From Myxocyprinus asiaticus (Eukaryota > Chordata > Actinopteri > Cypriniformes > Catostomidae): a stretch of 64,000 nt of DNA. The position numbers were made by a program, and so were the translations under genes. Where the stretch lies: positions 23,470,744 to 23,534,743 of the forward strand of contig NC_059349.1 of NCBI RefSeq assembly GCF_019703515.2, in the 5' to 3' direction. The stretch's first letter is position 1, and every line of letters starts with the position of its first letter. Positions 34,401 to 45,064 of the stretch are shown here, one piece after another. A model generated the notes under the pieces. It was not told the origin of the DNA. It ran no database searches and saw nothing but the letters and a program-made list of their open reading frames with translations.

Positions 34401-37400
34401 TCAACGGGTGGTACTTCGCCTCCACGTCAATTATGGCTGTGACTCGATTAAAACTTTTTAACTAATTAATGGCACAGTTTTCCGTGATCAATCGCAATTA
34501 TGGTACATGGCAAATTAAAACAAACATTAAAATATAAATATATTTACTTTATACTTTGTCTCAAAGATCTTGCAAGAAATTGGTTACTCATATATTGTGA
34601 TTATTTAAATATGTAGCCTATATGTTAAAATATTCAGTTTTTTGCAGCTAGTTAATTAGACAATGTTTTACAGGTCTAAACCTTTTGATAAAAGTATATG
34701 TTTACAAGCCATAAAATCAGTGGCCAAGCTGTAATTAATTAATTACAAGTTGGACAAAATCAATTTTCCCGTGGAGTTTTTTAATAATAGGATTAAATGG
34801 GCAGATTCAATTCATATTAAGCTTTATTGGCAAGATGAGCTTAAGTGTACATTGCCAATGCATTATAAGACATTATACATATAGTTATAAAACAAATTGA
34901 ATGCTGAAGTTTAATTTTCTGGAGTTTAAAATCTCATAACTATTATTTTCTCTGGCTGCCTTAGTCTGTTGCACACACGCTGGGTCTCTCGTGCGGTTTT
35001 GTATTTGACACTGGTCCAGATGACAGCTAGTGAGTGTTTTCAGGTGGTGCAAAGAGATATGGTAGCTTGCTCGTATCTCTCCCACACCTGGTTCACCACT
35101 TGCGGGTGAAGTCTCCGTTCTCCATACAGTAAATCCACTCACGTGTTTATAATGCTTAACATGCATTGCGCATAATAAATAAAGGCTGAAACATACTCTG
35201 TGCAAGTACATGAATACTGATGCAAGCGCTTGGTCACTACATTGTCAACGCATAGTCTGATTGATCATGCTAATGTGTGTTCTTGTGTACCATTGCAGGA
35301 ACAAATCTCAGTACACAAGGGGGCAATAGAGTTACCTTCAAATGTCTGTGCCATTAAACTGGATGTGTTATTCAGGTTAGTTGCTATAAATAAGGCGTGA
35401 GAGGCCGTGCTATATTGTGAATATAGTCACAGCTGAAGGGCGTTGTTAGGCACAACGCAAAAATCTGGGTTACAGTGAGGTACTTAAAATGGAAGTGAAT
35501 GTTTCTTTAAAATGAATGACTAGTTTTGAATGCAAGCCGTTCTGAGGTATTTTCCTTAGTGCAGTGTACAGGTAACCTGATGGGGGCTTTACAGGCGGTA
35601 CTGAAGAATCCACCAATCAATACCAAGAACCAGAATGTGAAGGTGAGTTAAGCCTAAGTCACCTTAAATTATCAGTCTGATAAATCTTAAGCATTCTCTG
35701 TACAATGTCCATTAAATACACTACATTTGAAGTCCAATTATTACTTTTCCACCAGATTTCTAAAAACATCTGCTTAATGTGTGGAATGAATGGGTTCATG
35801 ATTTATGATTAATTTACTTTCCAAGCCAGTTCACTGTGTGTGTTTGTGTTCAGGACCGGGCTGAAGGCCTTGTATTGAAAGTGCTCAGCTCTTTCAAGAC
35901 TAGCGATATAGAAAAGGCTGTTCAGTCTCTGGATAAGACTGGAGTGGACCTCCTCATGAAGTACATCTACAAGGGCTTTGAAAGACCCTCAGACAACAGT
36001 AGTGCCATTCTGCTTCAGTGGCATGAAAAGGTAAGAAGAGTTCTGTATGAGTGAGAGAAATTTTTCATATTTAAGTAAAAAAAAAAAAAAAGCACCCCTC
36101 AGTTACTTTCTTTATTGAAAAGCAGAAGGAAATTGTCAAAATGTACTCACCCCCATGTCGTTTTAACTTCAGATTATTTTCTTTCTTAGGTAGAATGTCC
36201 AAGCTTTCAAGACAATGTCCAATACAAAAAAGTGAACAAGGATTTATACTGCTCCAAAAAAGCACCATAAAAGTAGTCCATGCAACTCTTTAACTATATA
36301 ACATATCTTCTGAAACCATACAGTAACGTTGTGTTACAGAGAGGTGAAATTTAAGTTATTGATCACTGATTATTTTCCCCTCTGCCGTAGCTCTTAAATC
36401 TCATTTGCGGTCACGTTTTTCAAACTTGTTGCATCACGATCATTCATGCGAGAACCAATCTTGGCATTCATCAGAAATCAAATGGGTTAAACCTGGTAAT
36501 ATGTGTCTGAACTCGCCATTATTTAATTAAACAAAAGATAGATTTGAGAGTTCTGAGAGAGCGGGAGATTATCAGTGAACTAGATAGGTAAAGTTGGTCA
36601 AGACAAACATCGATGTTGGCTTTGCAAAGCTTTTTCTGAAAGTTTAAACTAGTTTTAAAAGTTGGAAATTTGTTCATTTAGGGAGAAGCTTTTACCTCAA
36701 AATGACATAACTGTGATTTTTGTTGAGCAGATAGGTTCATTCCTTTTAAATTAATGATTAATATTCACTCGGTATTTATTATCATTATTATTAATACTGT
36801 TTATGGTTATTATGATAAAAACAACAACCATAATTCAGCAAATAGGAAGTAAAAATCCATAGATTTGGCGACTGTAGAAATAAATGACATGTACACATTT
36901 AATCACATATTTACTGTAATTACAAAAATCTTTTGTGATATATTTGCAACGTAAATGATTATTTCTGACTTATACATTCATAATCGTCCGATATACAGAA
37001 GTAGCAGCCATTTAGAAATAGTTTAGTATAAAAGTAGTTGATATTTCTCACTTCACGCTCATAAATGAACATCCGGTCGGGTGGTCACATATGGTCTAGT
37101 CACACACATTTAAATATTTCAATGCAGCTGAAGCTCAAATCAGATCTGAAAATGTTGCATCCAGAGATGGTCAGAACCCCACGCAGCCCCAGTGCGAATC
37201 TCCATTACAAATGAATGACTTCTGGTCTGTCGATTGTCAGATGCAGTGAAAAGGTGTCTTCAGACAAACAGCCAGTTACCTAGGTGGATAGACAGACAAA
37301 CTGTCACAGATAGTCAGATAAACATTTGAAAAGATTGATACAGAGAGAACAACTTAAAGCAGATCAAAAGCCTTTTCTGCGTTTGTTTACATTTGAATTT

Positions 37401-38012
37401 TTTGACAGTTAGGGTTTGAATTAACAAACATTCCGTTGGCCCGTTTGAACATTCCATCAATGTCAGTCTATGGGATTTTTTTTTCAATTTTTTGTCTGCT
37501 GTTCGAAAACCGTAAGTTTGGTCAGTAAGAAAAGACCATTTAAAGCAATTTAAGTCGGAACGGTCTGCACCAGTTTTGGTGGATTGTGCATGAATTGCGG
37601 AGAATAACTGTTAGTCTCCGCAGTGTCATGCACAGCGAGCCACGTGTTAAGATGCGCGGATTGACTGTCTCCGTAGTGGAGGCAACTCGGATTGAGGTGA
37701 GTAACCGCGCCACCATGAGGATCTAGTAAGCAGTGGGAATTGGGCATGCCAAATTGGGGAGAAAAGGGGATCAAATTAAAAAATAATCAATAATAAAAAA
37801 AAAAGAAAGCTCTTGGAGGAGTTGGAATCCCTAAACCAAGTTTGTAGAATAACAGTATTTTGTAATAATTTTTTTTTTTATTCCTTCATTAAATATAGCA
37901 AAACATATATACATAGAATCAACTTTTAAACCCCACACAACAACCCCGCCCTGACCCCCGACAAACATCCCTTTGGTCACATATGAGTATATACACACAA
38001 AAAAAATAAACA

Positions 38013-38043
<31 letters not shown>

Positions 38044-41000
38044 AGCACACACATTTATACCTCCACCTCTCCACTGCCCCCCCCCCCCCCCCCCGAGAGC
38101 CCTCCAAAAACTCCAAATAGTTGCCCCATTTCCCAACAAACAAACCCAAGTCTTCCAAATAACACCACCTCAAAAGCCGCCACCCTCCACATCTCCGTGC
38201 ACCACTACCGAAATGAGGGCGCCCCAGCCGACCTCCAACCCCTCAAAATAATCTGCCTGGCGACCATCACACTGGGCAGAACCCAATTCTCTGTGTCTAT
38301 TCCCCACATCGATGACCGCGCCATCGCCTGAAACACAGAGTCTGGGGCAAAACAAAACCCGAGTGCCTAACAAGTCACACACAAAACTCTGAACCTTCAA
38401 CCAAAATTCCTGGATCTCAACACACCACCAAAAATCATGGGCCATGTCTCCATCCTCCAATTGGCATCGCCAACAGGTGGGTGTGTCTTTAAGACCAAGC
38501 CTATACAGTCTAGAGGGGTCCAATAAAATCTATGTAAAATCTTGAATTGCATAAGGCTTGACGTTTTTTTGAATCCTAGCCCACACTCCCTCCTCCAATA
38601 CCAAGTTTAAATCTTTCTTCCATAATCTCTTGATAGAAGTTAAAGCTCCGTCCCCCGGACTCTGAATTAGCAGGGAGTAATACACTGATGCCTCATGACC
38701 TTTTCCAAAAGCATCACCATTCCCAGAGTATCTGCTGCTTTAGGGGGGTGTATGCTACTCCCAAAAATAGTACAGAGCAGGTGGCGCCATTGTTAATACC
38801 TATAAAACTGAGATCTGGGAATCCCAAAATGTTGAACCAAATTTTCAAAAGATCTCAACACTCCACTCTCATATAGGTCACCGAGTGTAGTTTTTATAAA
38901 AAATAAAATGCCCAATTACTTAATGCCCTATTTGGGCCACTGGAAGGCACCCAGCTGAAAAGCCGTTACTGGGCAGTATGCTGTCTGAGCCAAAGCTTTG
39001 GATTTAGACCAATTAACTCTGTATCCTGAGAACTTAGAAAAGGAATTAATAATTCTGTGGAGGCAAGGCATAGATCTAATAGGGTCAGAGATGAATAATA
39101 AAATATCATCGGCGTAAAGCAAAAGCTTATGCTCAATATCTCCTACCACCACCCCTGGAAAATCATCTTCCTTTCTTATCACGGCTGCTAATGGTTCCAG
39201 GGCACGACAGAATAATAATGGGGAAAGAGGGCAACCCTGCCAGGTGCCCCTATCCAGAGTAAAATAATCTGAAATTAATCCATTTGTTTGTACTGCCGCT
39301 ACCGGGTGTCAATAAAGTAACTTAATCCATCCAATAAAAGTCTTCCCGAACCCATACATTTCCAAAATCTTAAAAAGATAATCCCATTCTACTATATCAA
39401 ACGCCTTTTCAGCGTCAAGTGAGATGGCAGTGACCGGAGTCTGATAATTCACCACTGACCACGATACTGATGAAATGCCTAATGTTATCAGAAGAGCTGC
39501 GGCCCCGAATAAATCCTACCTGACCTATATGTATAAGAGATGTCATAACTTAATCGGTTAGCCAGAATTTTTGACAATTTAATGTCTAGCTGGATCAGGG
39601 AAATTGGATGGTAACTCTTACACTCGCTTGGATCTTTGTCCTTTTTTAAGAATCAGACTGATCCGGGCTTGTGTCATGGTTGGCGGAAGCTTTCCATTCT
39701 TAAATGGTTCCGTATAAACTTCTAGCAAAATTGGAGCTAGTTGTGTAACAAGATCTAAAAAATTCAGCGGAAAAGCCATCTGGTCCCAGAGACTTGCCTG
39801 TAGGCAAGGCCTTAATTATCTTGCCAAGCTCCTCCAAGGTTATCTCAGAATCAAGAGAAATTTTTTGCTCAGTCGTCAGTTTAGGGAGTTCTAATGGTTC
39901 CACAAAGTTTCTAATATCTTCATCAGTAGACGAAGACGTGGAACTATAAAGATCAAGGTAGAATCCTTTAAAAGCATTATTAATATCAGTGGCTGAGGTA
40001 TATATTCCACCACCAGCAGATTTCACTGAGGGAATCGTAGAAAAAGTCTCCCTCTGCTTTTATATATCTAGCCAAAAGCTTCCCTGCTTTGTCCCCCAAA
40101 TCAAAGTATGCCTGTCTTGCCCTGAATAGCCAAAACTCCACCTTCCGTGACAAAATAGTATTATATCTGTATTTCAATCGGCTCAATTCTCTGAGGCCAT
40201 CAGACGACATTCAGCGCTTCAGCTCTGCTTTTAATATTCCTTTCCAACTCCATGAGTTCTCGTGCTTTGGATATTTTGAAGAATGAGGGATACTGTATGA
40301 TCCGACCCCTAAGAACCGCCTTAAGTGCCTCCCAAGCCTCGCCCGCAGAGGATACTGAGGACCAGTTGATCTCAATATAAACATTGATTTCAGCCTTTAA
40401 CATTTGTTGGAATTCAGGATTTTGCAAAAGGGATACATTAAAGCACCAACTATATGATTTATTTTTCTCTGAATGTGGCAACACCTCTAAACTCACCAGG
40501 GCGTGATCTGAGACTAAGATGTTTCCAATTGAGCAATCCACAACAGTTGAAATGAGGGACTTGGATATAAAAAAAAAAAATCAGTTCTAGAATAAATCTT
40601 ATGGACTGATAATAATCTATAAAACAAACTCCAGCCAATACGTGTAATAAGCACAAAGAACATGTAGATTCATCCACATAACTGTCCCGAAGATGTGTTC
40701 CTCCACAAAACAAGCTCCAGCCGCTAGCGGAACCAGAAAAAAAAAAAAGTATAGTTTCCTCGGGCAGTCGAACGAATGTTCATTGAGCCACATGAGTGTA
40801 ACAAATGCCCTAATCACTAATGATTTGCAGGAAATATTCCACAAAACAAACTCCAGCTGCTAGGCGGAACCAACACAAAAAGAAACCCAAAAGGCGCTCA
40901 GTTTCCTCAGACAGTCAAGTGAATGTTCAGTGAGTCAGGCCCACTCGACTGCATCAAGAACGTCACACAATGACTTAATCATTCCATTGACTTTATAAAG

Positions 41001-42420
41001 GACATCGCTTGCTGTGGGCATGTAAATATTTTGCGGCCATCCTTTAGTATCTATTCTCAATTTGGCCAGGATCATCAGTACAAAAGCGACTTTACGTTGA
41101 TGTAAGAGTTTCTTGCATTCCTTGAACCGATCACGTTTCTCTCTTGTCGAAGTCTGGGAACAAGAAAATGCCGCAGTTCTTACAAGAAAGCCTTCCTTTG
41201 CTCCTCGCCTTGCGCAACACAAGATCTTTATCGGATGATCTCAGAAATTTGGCCAGAATTGATCGGGGCCTGTCTCCCTCCACGGATCTCCGAGCCGGAA
41301 CTCTGTGAGCTCGCTGGATTTCCAGCTTATGGCCTGTTATGTCGAGCAGACCTCGGGAAGAGCTCTTCTAGGTATTTCACCATATCTCGGCCTTCTTCGT
41401 CCTCAGGAATTCCAACAATTCGGATGTTGTTTCGCCTGTTACGATTCTCAAGATCTTCCAACTTTTCCCAAACACACTCCAAGTCCGTCTTGGTTGCTAG
41501 TGGGTTAGCAGCTAATTCCCTCTCCGATGACTCCAGATAATCGATCTGTTTCTCAACATCAGCAACTCTTGTAACCAACTCGGTGAATTTCGGCTCCATG
41601 GCAGTGATCGATCGACATATTACAGCAAGATCCTCCAAGTCAGCAACGACCTTCGTCAGCATTGCTGTCATGTTCGACAGTTGACGCTGAATCTCTTTCA
41701 CCTCACTGGCCAAATTGAGTCCCGGGCTTTCGGCCTGCTGCTCAGGGGCTTCAGCTTGAGCCACATAAGTGTCTTTTAATGTCTCCAGAGCCCGAGGATT
41801 TTGAACTCTTTGACATTGTCTTCATAGAACAGTTATGGAACAGGGTGTATCAAATCTCACCGGTTTATGACACAAAAAGTATTAACTAGCAAAGTGATCA
41901 GAGCTCGCTATTCACGCGTCCGAACCTCGCATGGTGCCATGCGACTCCCTGTAGAATAACAGTGTGTTGGCTTTGTCAGTATAAGCCAGTATAATTACAG
42001 CTGTGATGGGTACAAAGCAGGAATGCCGTCCCAAAATGTTTATGTAGTAGAGGTGCAAAATGTGCAAATAAAAACAGTTTTTAAAAGCAGAATACAACCA
42101 AGTTCATTAAAAAACAGTCTAAAAGCTAGACAGTTCTAGTACTAAATGCAGTACCTACTCTCCTCTCTTCACAATGGAGGGTGAAGTCCATTACACTCAA
42201 GTAGCACTAACAACCTTGTCTGTGTGCTCTAAACACAATACAGTCTGACAATTTGTTAATCTAACTTCCTTCTGATTTATATTCTCAATTTTTCCCACTT
42301 CTAATTGGAATATACCATTTAAATACAATTAATTCTTGCCTTCTATCCTCTCTCAAGGCACTCTCAGCAGGTGGCGTGGGCTCCATTGTCAGAGTGCTCA
42401 CAGCTAGGAAAACCCTGTAA
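26980..42420 (+). CDS. arpc5: Actin-related protein 2/3 complex subunit 5 (p16-ARC)
   Basis: Smallest subunit of the Arp2/3 complex, which nucleates branched actin filaments; ARPC5 binds ARPC4 and helps tether Arp2. Exons 26980-27119, 35570-35642, 35854-36030 and 42358-42420 give 453 nt, 150 aa plus stop, matching the family's 151 aa. Seen: N terminus [20 protein letters not shown] with the acidic FVDEEDGG stretch, then the helical core [38 protein letters not shown] and [19 protein letters not shown], and the end [14 protein letters not shown]. The N terminus identifies ARPC5 rather than the ARPC5L paralogue. Introns 2 and 3 are GT-AG; intron 1 appears to be AT-AC of the minor class. The gene is inflated to 15 kb by a DIRS element in intron 1 and a LINE in intron 3. 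Confidence 0.95.
27453..27832 (+). other. hAT-like repeat with a 59-codon open frame
   Basis: A/T-rich stretch with repeated aaaacgaaacgaaact blocks, typical of a hAT-type subterminal region. An open frame of 59 codons follows from 27653: [13 protein letters not shown], then [20 protein letters not shown] and [13 protein letters not shown], ending at TAG 27830-27832. The end could also be a splice donor (GGCTGGTAGG). I do not recognise the protein; it may be the first exon of a transposase. Confidence 0.35.
28390..28446. repeat. (TA)n microsatellite
   Basis: About 28 TA units, directly abutting the second Tc1-like copy. Confidence 0.95.
28447..29190 (-). mobile_element. Tc1-like DNA transposon, truncated (copy 2)
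   Basis: Same family as the copy at 8187-9346. The N-terminal transposase half (28842-28382 on minus) and the 3' arm (about 29100-29180, caaatagtgatggtgctg to ccaaaacagcaaaatctgta) align with it. Everything that would lie left of about 28500, including the catalytic region and the left arm, is gone and replaced by the (TA)n tract. Transposase pieces: [40 protein letters not shown] and [19 protein letters not shown], with frameshifts. Confidence 0.8.
29200..29760. other. Intronic sequence, no gene seen
   Basis: Lies between the Tc1-like copy and the DIRS region, in arpc5 intron 1. No conserved ORF or clear repeat boundary recognised. Confidence 0.4.
29762..29892. repeat. Inverted repeat, left arm
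   Basis: Reads GAGCAAAATTATTGGTTGTT and onward, with gtgttagttcagcttcaaa and acaccgaggaacagctt(g)aa-type stretches. The reverse complement of the whole block recurs at 31167-31298. Confidence 0.85.
30405..30647 (+). pseudogene. DIRS gag-like cysteine-rich ORF remnant
   Basis: Frame with paired cysteines ([35 protein letters not shown]), similar in layout to the N-terminal ORF of fish DIRS elements. It is truncated soon after by a stop. Confidence 0.6.
31167..31298. repeat. Inverted repeat, right arm, interrupting the DIRS element
   Basis: Reverse complement of 29762-29892. It lies between the DIRS segments [12 protein letters not shown] (upstream) and the RT start, in place of part of the expected coding sequence. 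Confidence 0.8.
31420..32440 (+). pseudogene. DIRS reverse transcriptase / RNase H remnant
   Basis: Frames broken several times. RT-like remnants are encoded near 31430-31620 (a degraded DLKDAYF-type motif, then a tyrosine and phenylalanine-rich block with [15 protein letters not shown]). An RNase H-like block follows at about 31940-32140 ([15 protein letters not shown], then [11 protein letters not shown]). Then come [20 protein letters not shown] and [15 protein letters not shown], which sit between RNase H and recombinase in this family. The YLDD catalytic motif is not preserved. Confidence 0.7.
32389..33341 (+). pseudogene. DIRS tyrosine recombinase remnant
   Basis: An N-terminal core-binding part ([33 protein letters not shown]) is separated by stops from the catalytic part ([64 protein letters not shown]). 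The H-x-x-R box expected before GIASSWA reads C-S-T-S here, so two catalytic residues are lost; the tyrosine in FYNL remains. Confidence 0.75.
34080..35569. other. arpc5 intron 1, right part
   Basis: No gene seen. A poly-A tract (34318-34331) lies in the middle of a G/C-richer patch. A fragment of the MITE family found whole at 51388-51975 lies at about 35450-35510 (aaatctgggttacagtgag, aaaatggaagtgaatg). Confidence 0.4.
36080..37560. other. arpc5 intron 3, left part
   Basis: Begins with a poly-A tract (36077-36091) and a MITE-B-like stretch (actcacccccatgtcgtttt). The rest is AT-rich with no gene recognised. Confidence 0.4.
37600..37810. repeat. Dispersed repeat with A-rich end
   Basis: The motif series cagcgagccacgtgttaaga, ggaggcaactcggattgagg, taaccgcgccaccatgagga and ccaaattggggagaaaaggg, then A-rich sequence, matches a widespread cyprinid interspersed repeat (SINE-like). 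It lies just outside the LINE target duplication. Confidence 0.55.
38018..38095. repeat. (TA)n and poly(C) inside the LINE 3' end
   Basis: TA run at 38018-38042 and 16 cytosines at about 38079-38094, both within the LINE 3' UTR. Confidence 0.9.
38170..40541 (-). pseudogene. LINE ORF2 remnant (endonuclease end, reverse transcriptase, Cys domain)
   Basis: Pieces in order on minus. First, 40541-40200 ([13 protein letters not shown]..., the last endonuclease motif, then a linker). Next, 40210-39986 and 40026-39700 ([36 protein letters not shown], the RT entry motif). Then 39182-38928 with the catalytic YADDILLF and [12 protein letters not shown], and 38523-38170 ([20 protein letters not shown], the C-terminal Cys/His box). 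Frameshifts and deletions separate them; the YADD box itself is intact. Confidence 0.85.
40935..41764 (-). pseudogene. LINE ORF1 remnant (L1 ORF1p-like)
   Basis: The N-terminal part (41764-41327) is a heptad-rich coiled coil ([39 protein letters not shown]) followed by the start of an RRM ([17 protein letters not shown]). A frame change precedes the C-terminal RNA-binding domain (41222-40935; [37 protein letters not shown]). This is the trimeric RNA chaperone layout of L1 elements. Confidence 0.8.
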
Positions 42421-44060
42421 ACTTCAGCAGCGTGGCAGGGTTGGCAAAGGGACTGGCTGGCACAACCCCTCGTGGTCTGGTTTATGCCCATACTGCCATA
42501 CTGTGGAGGATACCTAGTCACTCAACTTTTTTTAAAATGATCAAATAGTACACTTAACATTACAGAAATCCACATTTGGATTTCTTGCAGTGAAGATATG
42601 CACCTTGGATCTGTATGTCAACAGAATGGTTATGAGAAATGTTATTGACCTCAGCAGATATTAAGCACAGACATTTTAGCTATTATCAAAGGATGTGCCT
42701 ATTTACTTGTCTACTTCACCTCTCATACCTGTTCCAATGTAATGTCTGAACATGTAAGAGCATGACTAAATCATTACATAGTCATGCTAGTAATGGCATG
42801 TTACAGAGGCACTCTGGCGTGTATTACTATTTGTGATCTGCTCCATCGTTTTGAGTCACTTTGACCCAAAAGCACATTATGCACTAAAGTAAAATGTAAA
42901 ATCTCAGCCTTCTAATGAAATTATCATTTATGTGTCTATTCCAAACTGTTGCAGGTATATAATCATTGAAATTTCTTTTACTTTCATGCATAAAACTCAT
43001 TCTGTTTCAGGGTCAAAGTGACTCAAAGTGATGGAATATGTCATATTTGTTTTAACTAAGAAAAATTATCCAGATTTATTTTGTAGAGGATTTTCAGTTT
43101 GCACTCTCACAACCTACCCATCATCTGCTCCTTTTGAGAAACATAATCAGAGCCGGTCTGTGGAATATGCCAACATCAGTATTCACTTGGTTATTTTAAT
43201 TTGGTAGTACGTGCTGTATTATTAATGGCCATGATTTATTTACTGCATATGTTAGTTCCAAGTTGGTTTTTGGATATAGCTTTATCTTAATGCCTGTGCT
43301 TTTAAGCAAGAGGGAGATTTTCTGCCCAATTTATTGTGGTAATAAGCTTTTTTTTTTCCTCTACAGTCACTTTTATAATTCATGCAGCTTCTGTGACACA
43401 TCTCCTTGATTTCATATTACACCGGGATCACATTTTGAGAGAGGAAAAAAAAGGAATAACTTTTTAAAGAAAATAACTTTTTTGCCAAAAACGTTTTTTA
43501 TTGTCATAATTGTTCTGTTTTTGAGTTTAATTTTTTATAATGCTGAGTGTTATTAGAATTTTCCACCAGAAGTGTATTTATATTGATCACATTTTTGAAA
43601 TTTGTAAGATGTAATCAATCGTAGAAATCATCATTATCATCATAAACATAATTTCTTAACATACTTTAAACTCTGACATTCTGTCAGGTGCTGATGATAT
43701 AGCTAACCTCTGAGACACACAAGTGTTTGTGCATTTGCATATCCCACCAAACACAGCAGCAAGCACTCTAGCAAGATGTTTCTATTTCAGGCTTATGCTG
43801 TAATTGAGACTTGATCAAGGGCAGATTTTGCTTCCCCTCTGGTCTACTTATTTTTACCATACTTGAAGCTATACATAAGCAACCCAAGGAAGTATCCACT
43901 TGTTCATTAAAGATTCTTAGTGAATGTTGAGTTTGCGTCACTCCAGTCAATCATTCGATGAAGTGCTAAAATTGTAAACTAGTTTACCAACTGCCTTATC
44001 AAATTTTCCTTTTATATTGTATGGTCCTTTTGAAAAATAAAGTAATTTCTGTTGTGATTT
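42421..44060 (+). other. arpc5: arpc5 3' UTR
   Basis: Follows the stop TAA at 42418-42420 without recognisable ORF. AATAAA at 44036-44041 with a T/G-rich stretch behind it is the likely cleavage signal, giving a UTR of about 1.6 kb. It contains a 26-nt inverted repeat (see separate entry). Confidence 0.6.
42842..43035. repeat. Inverted repeat within the arpc5 3' UTR
   Basis: TCCATCGTTTTGAGTCACTT (42842 onward, through GACCC at 42867) is the reverse complement, with two mismatches, of 43010-43035. The 140-nt loop is AT-rich. It could be a MITE or a structured RNA element. Confidence 0.8.
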
Positions 44061-45064
44061 TTCCATCTGTGTTTGCTTATGGTGCAAACGTATGTTTAAG
44101 TTGTGTCAGAGGAGAGATTTCCATTAGACTCTGCACTGATATATGACAAAAGGTATTGGGTTAATTGTAATTGCTTTATACTGTATATTTAAATATAATT
44201 TAGGTTGTATTTTTACAATTGAATGCTCAATTATATTGGTTGTGAAATAATGTGAAAAATAGTTTTTCTAATTTTAATATACATTCAGGCTTCTTATGTA
44301 CCAAATATCGTTTACTGTAAGTGACAATTAGTGCAATAGGATTTTACACAATGAAATGCATTTTAACCTAATGAAATGAGAAAAGATGCATTCTGTTGCA
44401 GATAATTGACTATCAGGGACCCCAAACAGTGAGGCACCCCCATCCGTTAGTATCAATCACCTCTCTGGAATAACACAAGGGCCATGTTTGTTTTATGTAT
44501 TGGAGGGCCCCATTAATTAATTTTATTAAGAATAAATAAATGAGTGCAGGGGCCCATGAATGTTAAGTATTTCTCAACTTTAGTAATAACTATGAGAGAC
44601 AATAGACACTATACAATGAAAACTAGGCACATTGGGTAAATAAGGTGTAAAAGATACGTTGTGGTTTTGTCATTTATTACTTCCCAAAGCGATTAGCCTA
44701 CTTGGGGTTGCTGTTTCCTACTGACTCTTGGATGCTCCTGCGTAAAATCTTAATTTGTTTCACCTGAACGTGCTGTAAATGACTCATAGCCAGCGATGGG
44801 CACAAGTACATGAAAATACCGCTGTTTAAATGTATCAAAATAAAGTACCAAATAGTGTGTGGAAAAAATTATCAAAATAAAATACAGTATTTTGTATCTT
44901 GAAAATACACAAAATACATGTAAAATTGGCTATTCAATGATGTATTCCTATTAGGCTGAAATCTATCTGGATTCTGAATGCAAAGAACATATTCGTGTAC
45001 AACTGCTTAGAAACTTTTCTCTTTTTTTCACCTTCCTCTTCAGTCAATTAAAGACAATTATATA

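Larger units (their letters stand above)
27120..35569 (+). other. arpc5: arpc5 intron 1, probable U12-type AT-AC intron
   Basis: The only in-frame join between exons 1 and 2 places the donor at ATATCCTTTC, an exact match to the minor-spliceosome 5' consensus (A/G)TATCCTTT, and the acceptor at GTGTAC followed by AGGTAACC. A branch-site-like TTTCCTTAGT (35551-35560) lies about 10 nt before the terminal AC, as U12 introns require. No GT-AG alternative keeps the SGNLMGALQ reading. Confidence 0.85.
37857..41950 (-). mobile_element. L1-type LINE, 4.1 kb, with 13-bp target-site duplication
   Basis: GTAGAATAACAGT occurs at 37844-37856 and again at 41951-41963, exactly flanking the element. The 3' end (low coordinates) has a short A-run on the minus strand (37879-37869). 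The 5' end, on minus, reads AGGGAGTCGCATGGCACCAT. Order on minus: ORF1 (coiled coil plus RRM), then ORF2 endonuclease end, RT and C-terminal Cys domain. Since intact relatives are longer (about 5-6 kb), internal segments are missing, yet the duplicated target next to a genuine-looking 5' end argues for a full-length insertion that was later deleted. Lies antisense in arpc5 intron 3. Confidence 0.88.

Noticed and set aside
42285..42521. 78-codon minus-strand frame over the last arpc5 exon
   Set aside because: Antisense shadow of the exon encoding [14 protein letters not shown].
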